Below are positions 24,162-32,461 of a stretch of DNA of 64,000 nt, piece after piece. The first letter of the stretch is position 1; each line of letters begins with the position of its first letter. The notes under the pieces were generated by a model, which ran no database searches, was not told the origin of the DNA, and saw only the letters and a program-made list of their open reading frames with translations. The stretch is from UBA987 sp002292105. GTDB taxonomy: Bacteria; Bacteroidota; Bacteroidia; NS11-12g; UBA9320. The position numbers were made by a program, and so were the translations under genes. The stretch lies in assembly GCA_943846675.1 (NCBI GenBank), contig OX044357.1, forward strand, positions 2,790,001 to 2,854,000, read 5' to 3'.

Positions 24162-25079
24162 CTATTGGTTGGTTTTAATTGAGAAATTGAAAACATCAGG
24201 CCTTGAATAATGACCTACAACGTCGAACATGCGCTTTGCTTCCGTAATTGTATTTAAATCAATATCTGCATAAAGAATTCCTTCTTCAGCCTCCAACGGC
24301 CCTGCTATAACTTGTCCTTTGGGGTCAATGATGCAACTATTTCCAGGGTTAATCCAATCTCTTCCTTCAGGATATAAATTTTTGAAATCATATTTGTCTG
24401 GTATATCGTCCTTACGAATTGCCATGCATGTGCTAACAACAAATAAGCCTCCTTCACGTGCGTTGTGTTGCATAGACATCTGCCAGTTTGGACTTTTATC
24501 CCAAGTTGGTGCGGCTAGTATTTGGGCTCCAGTTTCGTACACGGCGTTTCTGGCTAAAGGCATGTAGTTTTCCCAGCAAATCAAGCCCGCAATTTTACCT
24601 GCTTGTGTCTCATATGATTTGAATGTGGATCCATCACCCTGTGCCCAAATGAGCCTCTCCCCTCCTGTAGGAATTAGCTTTCGATGCTTGCCTGTGATTT
24701 CACCCTTATCGCTTATAAACAATAAGCTGTTGTAAAGACTCGTTCCACTTGTCTCTGTATTACGCTCGTGCATACCCATTACCACGCTAATACCGCCTTG
24801 TTTTGCCGCTTCACATAGTTGATCTGTGGAATTATCAGGTACCGAAATCGCATTCTCAACGAGATCAATATAAAGCGCGTTCAAGTCTGCTCCTTTGCTG
24901 TTGGGTATTAGCCAAACCCAATCTGGGTAGCCAGATATAAAAGCCTCCGGAAATACAATTACTTTGGCTCCTTTCTTTCCAGCTTCTATAATCGCTTCAC
25001 AAGCCTTTTTAACCGTTTTCTCTTTATTAAGAAATACTGGTGTAAGTTGTGCTGCTGCTATTTTTGTTTTCGTCATCAT
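24162..25079 (-). CDS. Carbon-nitrogen hydrolase, nitrilase type
   Basis: The 305-residue protein carries the Glu-Lys-Cys triad of the nitrilase superfamily: Glu45 in VFPEAFISGYP, Lys134 in GKHRKLIPT and Cys168 in GLICWENYMPLAR. The PTGGERLIWAQGDG stretch and the CWEN cysteine context are those of true nitrilases (branch 1) rather than amidases. It is cytoplasmic, and the substrate would be a nitrile. A second ATG three bases downstream is an equally good start. It is transcribed with the DinB-like gene that starts 6 nt after its stop and is now interrupted. A nearby AraC-type gene on the same strand (25197-26264) may control it. Confidence 0.9.
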   Translation of the reverse strand: MMTKTKIAAAQLTPVFLNKEKTVKKACEAIIEAGKKGAKVIVFPEAFISGYPDWVWLIPNSKGADLNALYIDLVENAISVPDNSTDQLCEAAKQGGISVVMGMHERNTETSGTSLYNSLLFISDKGEITGKHRKLIPTGGERLIWAQGDGSTFKSYETQAGKIAGLICWENYMPLARNAVYETGAQILAAPTWDKSPNWQMSMQHNAREGGLFVVSTCMAIRKDDIPDKYDFKNLYPEGRDWINPGNSCIIDPKGQVIAGPLEAEEGILYADIDLNTITEAKRMFDVVGHYSRPDVFNFSIKTNQ

Positions 25080-25196
25080 GTTATTTCTATTGTTTTAGTG
25101 AAACTCTATGATGCAAAGTTGCAGCCTGTTATGGCATAACTATTTCAAGATTGATTCAAATGATGAAACAATTGATTCAGTTTCTATTTTTCAACC

Positions 25197-26264
25197 TTAA
25201 GCTAGTTTTAAAGAGAAGTCTGTTGGAGAAACGCCAAATCGTTTTTTAAATACCCTAGTAAAGTAAGTAGGGCTATTAAATCCAGAATCATACCCTATCT
25301 CGGCTATCGTTTTTTGGGAATTCCCCATTGTACTTAGAGCAGAAAGCAATCGAGACTCTTGTATTAATTGATTTGGTGACATCCCCGTTAAGCTTTTTAT
25401 TTTTCGACTTGCCTGCGACTTACTAAAGCCCAAGGAGGCGAACAGCTCAGTGGTGGAAAAATCAGACCGTATATAATTGTCCTGAATAATCTCGGACAGA
25501 TGCGTTGAAAACCGAAAGTCGTCATTATCTAAAACTGTAAAAACACTCCGTTTATCATTTTGGTCCGAGAGTTCCTTGTCTGACAAGGTGATTGTTTCTT
25601 TGTCGAGATACAACATACTGTTCAACCCTAAAGCACATAAACCGTTGACCTTGTTTTTTGTTTCTTTAAAAAATGCGTCTCCATCCTCATCTACCGGCCT
25701 GCCGCTCACAATAGCCAAATTGTATTCGAGGGTTTTGTTCTCGACCTTGAACATTTCTTTCAGTGATGCACCACACGATATTGCGTCATTCGCATACATG
25801 AATGTCGCCATCGTTTGATGATCTGGTTCCCTAACAATTACACCATTGTGTTCCGCAATAACCTGCATTACTTCAGCTCGTAAGCTTTGATTTTTTCTTT
25901 TAAAACTAACCATATTGGTTAACAGAATTGTTCTGTATCCTGGGTCAAGTTCTCCGGAGTTAGTCGTGGCAAGATCGTTTACATGCGACCCTTGCCCCAT
26001 AAATAGATTGTATTCATTGTCTGCTACCTCAATAATGTTGCACGCTGTGTTACCATGTGATTGAAGGTGAACTTGATTGCATGCATCTTTGTCTGGGCCC
26101 TCCATTAAACAGAAGATCGTCTTTGCCTGTTCATTAACCCAATACTTCAGCTGCTTTACGCCAAAATTATCCTGAATGGCCAGATCTTCCATGTGGGCTT
26201 TAACCACATCTTCAGCGGAAAATTCGTCAGTATCAACTGTATGGATATCCATGTAAAGTGGCAT
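25197..26264 (-). CDS. AraC-family regulator fused to DUF4242-like and cyclase-like domains
   Basis: Three domains are visible in 355 residues. Residues 1-92 resemble DUF4242 (YMDIHTVD, CLMEGPDKDACNQVHLQSHG), a small ferredoxin-like fold. Residues about 108-230 follow the class III nucleotidyl cyclase pattern (RTILLTNMVSF, EHNGVIVREPDHQTMATFM, GRPVDEDGDAFF), but key acidic metal ligands are replaced (LTNM where FTDI is usual; PDH in place of GDG), so it is probably inactive. Residues 255-355 are an AraC helix-turn-helix pair (TTELFASLGFSKSQASRKI and IAEIGYDSGFNSPTYFTRVF). The N-terminal part should sense a ligand and the C terminus bind DNA. It lies 118 nt upstream of the nitrilase gene on the same strand, its likely target. 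Confidence 0.85.
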   Translation of the reverse strand: MPLYMDIHTVDTDEFSAEDVVKAHMEDLAIQDNFGVKQLKYWVNEQAKTIFCLMEGPDKDACNQVHLQSHGNTACNIIEVADNEYNLFMGQGSHVNDLATTNSGELDPGYRTILLTNMVSFKRKNQSLRAEVMQVIAEHNGVIVREPDHQTMATFMYANDAISCGASLKEMFKVENKTLEYNLAIVSGRPVDEDGDAFFKETKNKVNGLCALGLNSMLYLDKETITLSDKELSDQNDKRSVFTVLDNDDFRFSTHLSEIIQDNYIRSDFSTTELFASLGFSKSQASRKIKSLTGMSPNQLIQESRLLSALSTMGNSQKTIAEIGYDSGFNSPTYFTRVFKKRFGVSPTDFSLKLA

Positions 26265-26436
26265 AATTTTTTGCTTTTTAAATTATTGATAACGCATTGT
26301 ATAAAAACAATGTGAATCAAACTAAGTGCTATTCGTAAAAAAGCTAAGTTAATACTTGACTTCCAGTTCAACAACAGTAAATGTCAAGCATGCACCTAGT
26401 CAATGAAACTTTTTGTATAGTAATCACTTGACATGG

Positions 26437-26672
26437 CACGACACTTGGATTTACTTGAAAATCTTTATAACAGAAAAGACCCAATTGAAGTTGAGCATTT
26501 AAGTGGTGCTCCCGATGCTCATACGTCGATCCCAATAAGGGGTACGGACAATACAAATTCTACTCGAAAATCTTTACAAAAAGATCCTCAACCAAGGTTT
26601 AGCTCGCAAACTCTTTGTGGGGCGTCCGTCAGCTAACGGAGTCCGACACATGGATTTTCTGAAAATCCTGTC
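26437..26672 (-). repeat. Degenerate copies of the tRNA-Phe 3' end plus its terminator
   Basis: On the plus strand, three blocks (26456-26515, 26564-26623 and 26659-26720, the last belonging to the real gene) share the same order: GAAAATC, an A-rich run, an AAGACCCAACC-like element, GTTGAG, TTTCGTGGTG-like acceptor sequence. The tRNA string CCGACACATGGATTTTC at 26730-26746 recurs at 26643-26659 and, more decayed, at 26439-26454 (CGACACTTGGATTTAC). These read as remnants of tandem tRNA-Phe units, or of att sites, downstream of the gene. I see nothing else in the gap from 26265 to 26431. Confidence 0.6.
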
Positions 26673-26702
26673 AAAAAAAAAGACCCAACCGAGGTTGAGT
26701 CT
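26673..26702 (-). terminator. Intrinsic terminator of tRNA-Phe
   Basis: Just after the tRNA 3' end (minus strand) a stem AGACTCAACC / GGTTGGGTCT, with one mismatch and a tight loop, is followed by a run of nine T. Confidence 0.75.
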
Positions 26703-26707
26703 TTTCG

Positions 26708-26780
26708 TGGTGTGGGGCGGGTTTGAACCGCCGACACATGGATTTTCAGTCCATTGCTCTACCAACTGAGCTACCGCACC
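26708..26780 (-). tRNA. tRNA-Phe (anticodon GAA)
   Basis: The minus strand folds as a full cloverleaf: acceptor GGTGCGG / CCACACC, D arm GCTCAGTTGGTAGAGC, anticodon arm with loop CTGAAAA (GAA, phenylalanine), 5-nt variable loop and T arm GGCGG-TTCAAAC-CCGCC. CCA is not encoded. The acceptor stem has a C-A mismatch at pair 5-68. It is followed by a terminator and by decayed copies of its own 3' part. Confidence 0.95.
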
Positions 26781-26937
26781 GTTCCCCTCTTTTTCAAGAG
26801 GACTGCAAAAGTATTACTTATTTCATTTTTTCAAACGCTTATTTTCTAAATTTTTTATTCCTACAAATAGAACACTTGGGCAAAACTTCTATAAGCACAA
26901 ATGCGTTGGTATAAAGGGCATTAACTATTTTCGCTTT

Positions 26938-28239
26938 ATGCAAATAGCACAGCAAATTTTATTTGTTATCGCACTCGGTATCGCGATTTATTTTTTCTAC
27001 AAGAACGTTTCCAAAATTCGAAGAAATATTCTACTGGGACGTGACGAAGATTTAAGCGACCAACCCAAGAAACGTTGGTCTATCATGCTTAAAGTGGCCT
27101 TCGGGCAGACTAAAATGGTAGCAAGGCCAATTCCTGCTGTATTGCATTTCTTTGTTTATGCAGGTTTTTTGCTCATTAATATTGAAGTACTTGAAATCAT
27201 TCTAGATGGCATTTTAGGCACACATCGAATATTTGCCTTTATGGGCCCTGTTTATGACGTGGCAATCGCATTCTTCGAAATACTTGCCTTGTTGGTTCTG
27301 TTAGGCTGTGTTGTTTTCTTAACACGACGTTTTATTAGTCGAATTCCAAGATTCCACAAACCAGAAATGAAAGGTTGGCCTACCAAAGATGCCACCATCA
27401 TACTGATAACTGAAATCGTATTAATGGCTGCGATTTTAAAAATGAATGCAACCGACCAAATACTTCAAGCACGCGGAGTAGACCATTATGCAAATGCCGG
27501 CAGTTTCCCAGTAAGTCAATATTTGGTGCCATTTTTTGACTCATTCTCTACAAGTACTTTGATTGTATTTGAACGTGTATTCTGGTGGTTTCACATCATT
27601 GGTATTCTAGTGTTCTTAAACTTTTTACCCTATTCAAAGCACTTTCATATCATTCTTGCCTTCCCAAATACCTTCTACTCTAAGTTGAAGCCAATGGGTC
27701 AAGTTGACAATATTGGTTCCATTACCAATGAGGTTAAAATGATGATGGGTGATCCATCTGCAGATCCAAATGCTCCACCTCCTGAAAGTTTCGGTGCCAA
27801 AGACGTAACCGACTTAAGTTGGAAAAACATAATGGATGCATACACCTGTACAGAATGTGGCCGATGTACGTCAGTTTGCCCAGCCAATGCTACTGGCAAA
27901 GTGCTGTCTCCAAGAAAAATAATGATGGATACCCGCGATCGTGCAGAAGAAATTGGCAAACGATTAGATTCTGGTATTACAGAACCTGACGACAAAAACC
28001 TTTTAACTTATATCACTACAGAAGAATTGTGGGCATGTAATAGCTGTAATGCTTGCGCTGAGGCCTGCCCAATAAATATTGACCCGCTAAACGTAATTGG
28101 GCAATTAAGACAATATTTAGTGATGGAAAAGGCTGAAGCGCCAAATGAACTAAATATGATGTTTACCAATATCGAAAACAATGGCGCCCCGTGGCAATTC
28201 CCTGCCACAGATCGTGATAAATGGACAACGGAATTATGA
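26938..28239 (+). CDS. Membrane-bound 4Fe-4S protein, HdrC-like redox subunit
   Basis: The 433-residue protein has about five hydrophobic segments in its first 240 residues (for example IAQQILFVIALGIAIYFFY and IPAVLHFFVYAGFLLINIEV). It then has a dicluster ferredoxin domain with CTECGRCTSVCP starting at Cys304 and CNSCNACAEACP starting at Cys367. This fits membrane proteins related to heterodisulfide reductase HdrC/E and DsrM-like subunits, which pass electrons between the quinone pool and a soluble partner. The ATG of the next gene overlaps its stop by 3 nt, and a CCG-domain protein is encoded two genes later: together they look like a fused HdrE/HdrC plus HdrB pair. The physiological donor is unknown. 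Confidence 0.87.
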   Translation: MQIAQQILFVIALGIAIYFFYKNVSKIRRNILLGRDEDLSDQPKKRWSIMLKVAFGQTKMVARPIPAVLHFFVYAGFLLINIEVLEIILDGILGTHRIFAFMGPVYDVAIAFFEILALLVLLGCVVFLTRRFISRIPRFHKPEMKGWPTKDATIILITEIVLMAAILKMNATDQILQARGVDHYANAGSFPVSQYLVPFFDSFSTSTLIVFERVFWWFHIIGILVFLNFLPYSKHFHIILAFPNTFYSKLKPMGQVDNIGSITNEVKMMMGDPSADPNAPPPESFGAKDVTDLSWKNIMDAYTCTECGRCTSVCPANATGKVLSPRKIMMDTRDRAEEIGKRLDSGITEPDDKNLLTYITTEELWACNSCNACAEACPINIDPLNVIGQLRQYLVMEKAEAPNELNMMFTNIENNGAPWQFPATDRDKWTTEL

Positions 28240-28658
28240 GCAAGAATTTAAAAAATGTAACAGTCGACGGTGAGGAGATTAGTCCCATCCTGGATGATAA
28301 GATAAAAAACTACCTCATTGACATCGACGGAACGATTACTGAAGATGTCCCCAACGAAGACCCTGAAAGAATGGCTGTTGTAGACCCCTTCCCGGATGCT
28401 CTAGAAGCATGTAATCATTGGTATGAAGAAGGGCACGTTATTACCTTCTTTACATCACGTACAGAAGACACCCGTGAAGTAACAGAGCAATGGCTTAAAA
28501 AGCATGGATTTAAGTATCACGCCTTGTTAATGGGTAAACCACGTGGTGGCAATTATCATTGGATTGATAATCATCCTGTTCGATCTACACGATATAAGGG
28601 GAATTTCACGAAAGGATTTAAGAAGGTTTCTGTTTTTGTAAACGAGTTTGAAGATTAA
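28236..28658 (+). CDS. HAD-like phosphatase-fold protein, 140 aa
   Basis: I start the gene at the ATG at 28236, which overlaps the preceding stop (ATGA arrangement). The product has a DxDGT motif (YLIDIDGTITED, near residue 33), a motif II-like FFTSRTED and a late acidic site (GGNYHWIDNH), so a compact HAD fold without a large cap domain is likely. Members of this group are sometimes labelled phosphoheptose isomerase, which the motifs do not support. It lies between the two Fe-S redox genes in a tight operon, so it may serve their maturation or the same pathway (inference). Confidence 0.75.
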   Translation: MSKNLKNVTVDGEEISPILDDKIKNYLIDIDGTITEDVPNEDPERMAVVDPFPDALEACNHWYEEGHVITFFTSRTEDTREVTEQWLKKHGFKYHALLMGKPRGGNYHWIDNHPVRSTRYKGNFTKGFKKVSVFVNEFED

Positions 28659-28661
28659 GTA

Positions 28662-29453
28662 ATGGCAGAAAAAATTCACGTACCAACCGTTGCTGAGCTA
28701 AACGCAAAAGGCGTCACACCTGACGTACTGTTTTGGGTTGGCTGTGCAGGAAGCTTTGACGAACGTGCTCAAAAAATCACTAAAGCCATGGCTAAGATTT
28801 TGGCACATTTGGAAATTAACTTCGCCATACTGGGCAAAGAAGAAAGTTGTACAGGCGATCCTGCAAAACGTTCTGGAAACGAGTTTCTTTTTCAAATGCA
28901 AGCGATGAACAACATATCTATTATGAATGGGTATGGCATCACCAAAATATTAACTACTTGTCCGCATTGCTTCAACACCCTAAAAAACGAATATCCTGAC
29001 CTTGGAGGGAATTATGATGTGATGCATCATACCACATATATTCAAGATTTAATCAACCAAGGAAAACTAACGTTTGGTAAGGGTGATTACAAAGGGAAAA
29101 AAATAACCTATCACGATAGTTGCTACATTGGAAGAGCCAATGGGATTTACAATGCCCCGCGCGACATCTTACAAAAACTAGATGCTGAACTGGTTGAATT
29201 AAAGCGTTGCCGATCAAACGGTTTTTGCTGTGGAGCAGGTGGTGCTCAAATCTTCAAAGAAGCAGAAAAAGGGACAAAAGAAGTCAATGTGGAACGTGCC
29301 GAAGAGGCATTAGAAACAAAGGCCACAATTGTCGCTTCTAACTGTCCGTTTTGCATGACCATGCTGAGTGACGGTGTTAAACACTTTAATAAAGAAGGCG
29401 AAGTTCAAGTTATGGATTTAGCCGAATTGGTAGCCAACGCCAACGATTTATAA
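28662..29453 (+). CDS. Cysteine-rich CCG-domain protein, HdrB-like
   Basis: The 263-residue protein contains the duplicated cysteine pattern of CCG domains: FWVGCAGSFDERAQ, TTCPHCFNTLKNEYP and YHDSCYIGRANGIYN, then RSNGFCCGAGGAQIF and ASNCPFCMTML. Such domains bind a noncubane Fe-S cluster in HdrB and act in glycolate oxidase GlcF and LutA/LldE proteins. It starts 3 nt after the HAD gene and is the likely soluble catalytic partner of the membrane protein at 26938-28239. The disulfide or thiol substrate is not evident. Confidence 0.88.
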   Translation: MAEKIHVPTVAELNAKGVTPDVLFWVGCAGSFDERAQKITKAMAKILAHLEINFAILGKEESCTGDPAKRSGNEFLFQMQAMNNISIMNGYGITKILTTCPHCFNTLKNEYPDLGGNYDVMHHTTYIQDLINQGKLTFGKGDYKGKKITYHDSCYIGRANGIYNAPRDILQKLDAELVELKRCRSNGFCCGAGGAQIFKEAEKGTKEVNVERAEEALETKATIVASNCPFCMTMLSDGVKHFNKEGEVQVMDLAELVANANDL

Positions 29454-29454
29454 G

Positions 29455-29931
29455 ATGAATAATTGGAATCAATTGTCGCCTGAATCAAGGCTGTGGTTAT
29501 ACGGTGCAAAAAGAGCGCTGTCGGCTGATGAAGAAAGCACCATCAATCAATTGCTTTTTGACTTTTGTGACGAATGGTCTGCTCATGGCAGCAAACTGGA
29601 TTGTGGATTTACCATTCTACACAACCAAATAATTGTTTTGGGGGTTGATGAAAAAAGTGCTGAGGCTTCTGGATGCAGCATCGACACATCAGTGCAAATA
29701 TTCCGAGATTTAGATGCCAAATTCGATCTAGACTTGTTTAACCGATTGAGAACATATCACCTTGAAAACGATACGTTAGCAGCGTTCCATGCCACTGAAG
29801 TCAAGACTAAACTTGAAAACAATGAACTTCAAGCTGACTCAATCTTCTTGGACATGTTAATACCGAATAAAGGAGTGATTGACCAAATCTCTAAGCCGTT
29901 AGAGAAAACGTGGTTATCTAAATATCTATAA
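29455..29931 (+). CDS. Conserved Bacteroidota protein, 158 aa, last gene of redox operon
   Basis: The start follows the preceding stop by 1 nt. The protein is soluble, with WLYGAKRALSADEESTIN near the start and FLDMLIPNKGVIDQIS late. Homologues are often mislabelled ABC transporter ATPase, but there is no Walker A, Walker B or signature motif, so that name is wrong. Function unknown; tight spacing ties it to the Fe-S redox pair. Confidence 0.72.
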   Translation: MNNWNQLSPESRLWLYGAKRALSADEESTINQLLFDFCDEWSAHGSKLDCGFTILHNQIIVLGVDEKSAEASGCSIDTSVQIFRDLDAKFDLDLFNRLRTYHLENDTLAAFHATEVKTKLENNELQADSIFLDMLIPNKGVIDQISKPLEKTWLSKYL

Positions 29932-29933
29932 AT

Positions 29934-30731
29934 TTAGCCTGGCAAAATCAACAAAGGCACGTGTATTTGGCCGGTAAGCTTCTTTGTTGTACTCCGACTG
30001 AACAAATAATCTATCCTCGAATTATGTCGATGACAAACTACAAGCATGTCTACGTGCATTTGTTCTAAATGCGCATTTATACCTTCCTCAGCCGAGTTAG
30101 CAATCTCAGCAGCTACAGCTACCTGCATGCCGTTTAACGGTAAACTTTTATGCGCCGTTTCTGTATCACTCGTAAGGACGTGAAGGATAGACAGTTTTGT
30201 TTTCTGTTTGTTTCTCAGACTGTTCAATATCTGTTCAACAACTTCCAGTTGAGGTATTTCTGACTTAGATGTAGCAATACACACTTTAGGCCTTTCGTCA
30301 ATTTGAAAATCCACAGGAACAGCCAGTAATGGCAGCAACCCTAACCGTACAATATGCTCGGTGTTGGAACCTAACAGCTTGTTAGAGATTGTATTGTCTC
30401 CTCTTGTACCCATTACAATCATGTCAGCATTGTGCGCGGCAATAATCGCTGGAAGGACGTCTTGCAGGTACCCCAATTTGGCTTTTGTTTGTACTAAACC
30501 AGGACAATCAAATTTTTCTTCAAGTCTTTTTTTCTCAATCGTCAAATCGCGCTCCGCATCCTCTTGCATCAGGTCGGTGATGTTAATCATCATGCCTGGA
30601 GTTGTTCTTGGAGGCACTACGCCATGAACCAATACTAATTTAAAATTGGAAGCGCCAAACATTTCAAATACAAAATCCGCTGCCTTTTGGGCATTTTCAG
30701 AAAAATCCGTTGGCAGCAAAATATTAATCAT
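29934..30731 (-). CDS. Universal stress protein with two UspA domains (distal gene of operon)
   Basis: The 265 residues comprise two UspA-like halves. The first starts INILLPTDFSENAQKAADFV and has the nucleotide-binding loop VMGTRGDNTISNKLLGSNTEH; the second ends with the shorter HRHNSRIDYLFSRSTTKKL. Intact G-x2-G-x9-G-type loops suggest ATP binding in the first half. It is the last of four minus-strand genes and overlaps the previous gene by 4 nt. Usp proteins act in stress, starvation or anaerobic survival; the exact role is unknown. Confidence 0.88.
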   Translation of the reverse strand: MINILLPTDFSENAQKAADFVFEMFGASNFKLVLVHGVVPPRTTPGMMINITDLMQEDAERDLTIEKKRLEEKFDCPGLVQTKAKLGYLQDVLPAIIAAHNADMIVMGTRGDNTISNKLLGSNTEHIVRLGLLPLLAVPVDFQIDERPKVCIATSKSEIPQLEVVEQILNSLRNKQKTKLSILHVLTSDTETAHKSLPLNGMQVAVAAEIANSAEEGINAHLEQMHVDMLVVCHRHNSRIDYLFSRSTTKKLTGQIHVPLLILPG

Positions 30732-31093
30732 GACGAGGTACTGCTAAGTGAGATTTCTATTTGTTTCGACAAAGTATAATTGTCTGTTTGCACGGTTTCA
30801 ATCCAAATATTACGCATCTTTCTAAATACTTGTACATGCAAGCCGGCTTGCTCTTCAAACGCTGTTTCTACTTCAGCAACAGTCATGTCTGCATTAATAT
30901 TTAGCTGAAGTGGAAGTGCTACAGCTGTCAGATCTGAAACAGCCTCGGTCCCAAATACGCGCATTTTTGCGCTGGACGACTCGCCTTCTTCATGTGCTTT
31001 TTTGAACAATTCAAGTTTGAGCCCTTTAAACATGTCAGTGAAAAGATGCTTAACATCCAACACCGTTGCGCCCTTTTCTATAGTAAAATCCAT
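30728..31093 (-). CDS. Unknown small protein in the Usp operon, 121 aa
   Basis: Begins MDFTIEKGATVLDVKHLFTD and contains KLELFKKAHEEGESS and an acidic/hydrophobic alternation ending in a Ser-rich tail. The order of helices and strands suggests a single alpha/beta domain. No family is recognised. It overlaps the downstream Usp gene by 4 nt and follows the coiled-coil gene by 11 nt, so all are translated from one mRNA. Confidence 0.7.
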   Translation of the reverse strand: MDFTIEKGATVLDVKHLFTDMFKGLKLELFKKAHEEGESSSAKMRVFGTEAVSDLTAVALPLQLNINADMTVAEVETAFEEQAGLHVQVFRKMRNIWIETVQTDNYTLSKQIEISLSSTSS

Positions 31094-31104
31094 GGCATCA
31101 ATAA

Positions 31105-31485
31105 TTAAAGTGCGTCTGCGGCAAATCGCGTAAATTCTTCCTTCAGTTCCGTATATATCTTTTTGAACATCGTCATCTGATCTACCAACGATGCATCTTC
31201 TTCAGCTTTTCTATGGTCTGTAGCGACATTATTTGCTTTCGCATTTTCGACCAGTTTGTGTTCTGCGGCATGAAGATCATGTTTCAACGTATCGATTACC
31301 TCGTTTTGACGGATAAACTGATTTTGGAAATGCTCTACTTGTGCCGTGATTTCCGTTTTCGTGTTTTGTGTGATGATCTCCTCTAACCTGTGCTTAAATG
31401 TACCTATTTCATCTTTGTAAAAGTCAAGATGTTTTATCCATTTCGTGTACTCTTTGTGTAACTCGTTTAAATATTTTTCTGCCAT
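31105..31485 (-). CDS. Small coiled-coil protein in the Usp operon, 126 aa
   Basis: It is almost entirely helical and charged (AEKYLNELHKEYTKWIKHL, FQNQFIRQNEVIDTLKHDLH), with heptad spacing over residues 5-90 and a C-terminal LKEEFTRFAADAL helix. No signal peptide is present. It may oligomerise or bind one of the two Usp proteins encoded on either side of this pair of small genes. No named family. Confidence 0.7.
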   Translation of the reverse strand: MAEKYLNELHKEYTKWIKHLDFYKDEIGTFKHRLEEIITQNTKTEITAQVEHFQNQFIRQNEVIDTLKHDLHAAEHKLVENAKANNVATDHRKAEEDASLVDQMTMFKKIYTELKEEFTRFAADAL

Positions 31486-31503
31486 GATATAATTGTTTTA
31501 ATG

Positions 31504-32301
31504 TTAAAAAATGAGGACTGGCATTTTACTTGTCATTGCCAATTCCTTTGAAATACTCTTATGAAATAAATTATTAATAAAGCCACGTTTATGGCGCTTC
31601 AATCCTATTAATTGCAAGTCGTTTTCCCAAACATAGTCATTCAGTTCTGTAGCAATATCTTCACCCGCTATGGTATCTACATTTGCGTTGGGTTCAAAAT
31701 GCTTAACAACCGCCAACATCTCATCTGCATTAACTTTTTTGTTAGAAACATGGATGATGTTTAAGGCTGAATTAAATGGTCTAACCAACTCTTGAAAATC
31801 TAAAATCGCATTATCCGATTCCATTGAAAAATCTGTTGCGTACCCAACCTTTGGCCAACCTGTGTATACAGAACCGTCTGGAACTATAATCATTGGGATT
31901 TCACAGCGCTGCATCACGTCACTAGATGTTGTACCAATCCATTTATCAAAAGGATTACTAACACCTTTGGTCCCCATGATAACTAAATAAACCGATGACT
32001 CAGCTTCAATCTCTCGAATCATGTCTACCACTAAACCGAAGGTTTGCCATGTGCGTATATTCCCTCCTACCGAAGTTTTTAATTTAGACGCCAGACCATC
32101 AAGTTTTCTTGAATTGTCTAGTTGTTGTTGGTCCATCATATCCTTTACCGTTGAAGGCGGTGTATGAACGTCTAAAACAGGCACATGTTGCGCATGAGCA
32201 AGTACCACTTCTGCATCTAAGTCTCTTGCAACTCGTGCTGCGTAATTTGCCGCGTTCTCGGATATCTCAGAAAAATCAACGGGACAGACTATTGTTCTCA
32301 T
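31504..32301 (-). CDS. Universal stress protein with two UspA domains (first gene of operon)
   Basis: The 265 residues begin RTIVCPVDFSEISENAANYA, with the ATP-binding-type loop VIMGTKGVSNPFDKWIGTTSSDV in the first half and a second, degenerate Usp half ending MTSKMPVLIF. It shares length and layout with the protein at 29934-30731, so the operon begins and ends with paralogous tandem-domain Usp proteins. It is the promoter-proximal gene; the 160-nt gap before the divergent OmpA-like gene should hold both promoters, though I found no exact -7 box there. Confidence 0.88.
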   Translation of the reverse strand: MRTIVCPVDFSEISENAANYAARVARDLDAEVVLAHAQHVPVLDVHTPPSTVKDMMDQQQLDNSRKLDGLASKLKTSVGGNIRTWQTFGLVVDMIREIEAESSVYLVIMGTKGVSNPFDKWIGTTSSDVMQRCEIPMIIVPDGSVYTGWPKVGYATDFSMESDNAILDFQELVRPFNSALNIIHVSNKKVNADEMLAVVKHFEPNANVDTIAGEDIATELNDYVWENDLQLIGLKRHKRGFINNLFHKSISKELAMTSKMPVLIF

Positions 32302-32461
32302 AAAACTTTGGGTTTGTCTTACAAAGAAGATGTTTCCTGCTCAGGTGCCTAATGACAGCCATCAATTACAGTTGTGATAAATAACAGTGATATAAAAAAT
32401 GACTTAACCCAACCCTTTTTGGTTAGGCTTCGTCAAGGAAACATAAATCACTTTTATATCT

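Noticed and set aside
26433..26636. A 67-codon plus-strand ORF near the tRNA
   Set aside because: It runs through the decayed tRNA/terminator repeats and has no protein-like features.
26574..26765. A minus-strand ORF across tRNA-Phe
   Set aside because: It is a translation of the tRNA gene and its terminator.
29455..29931. ABC transporter ATPase, a label often given to homologues
   Set aside because: No Walker A, Walker B or signature motif is present and the protein is too short.
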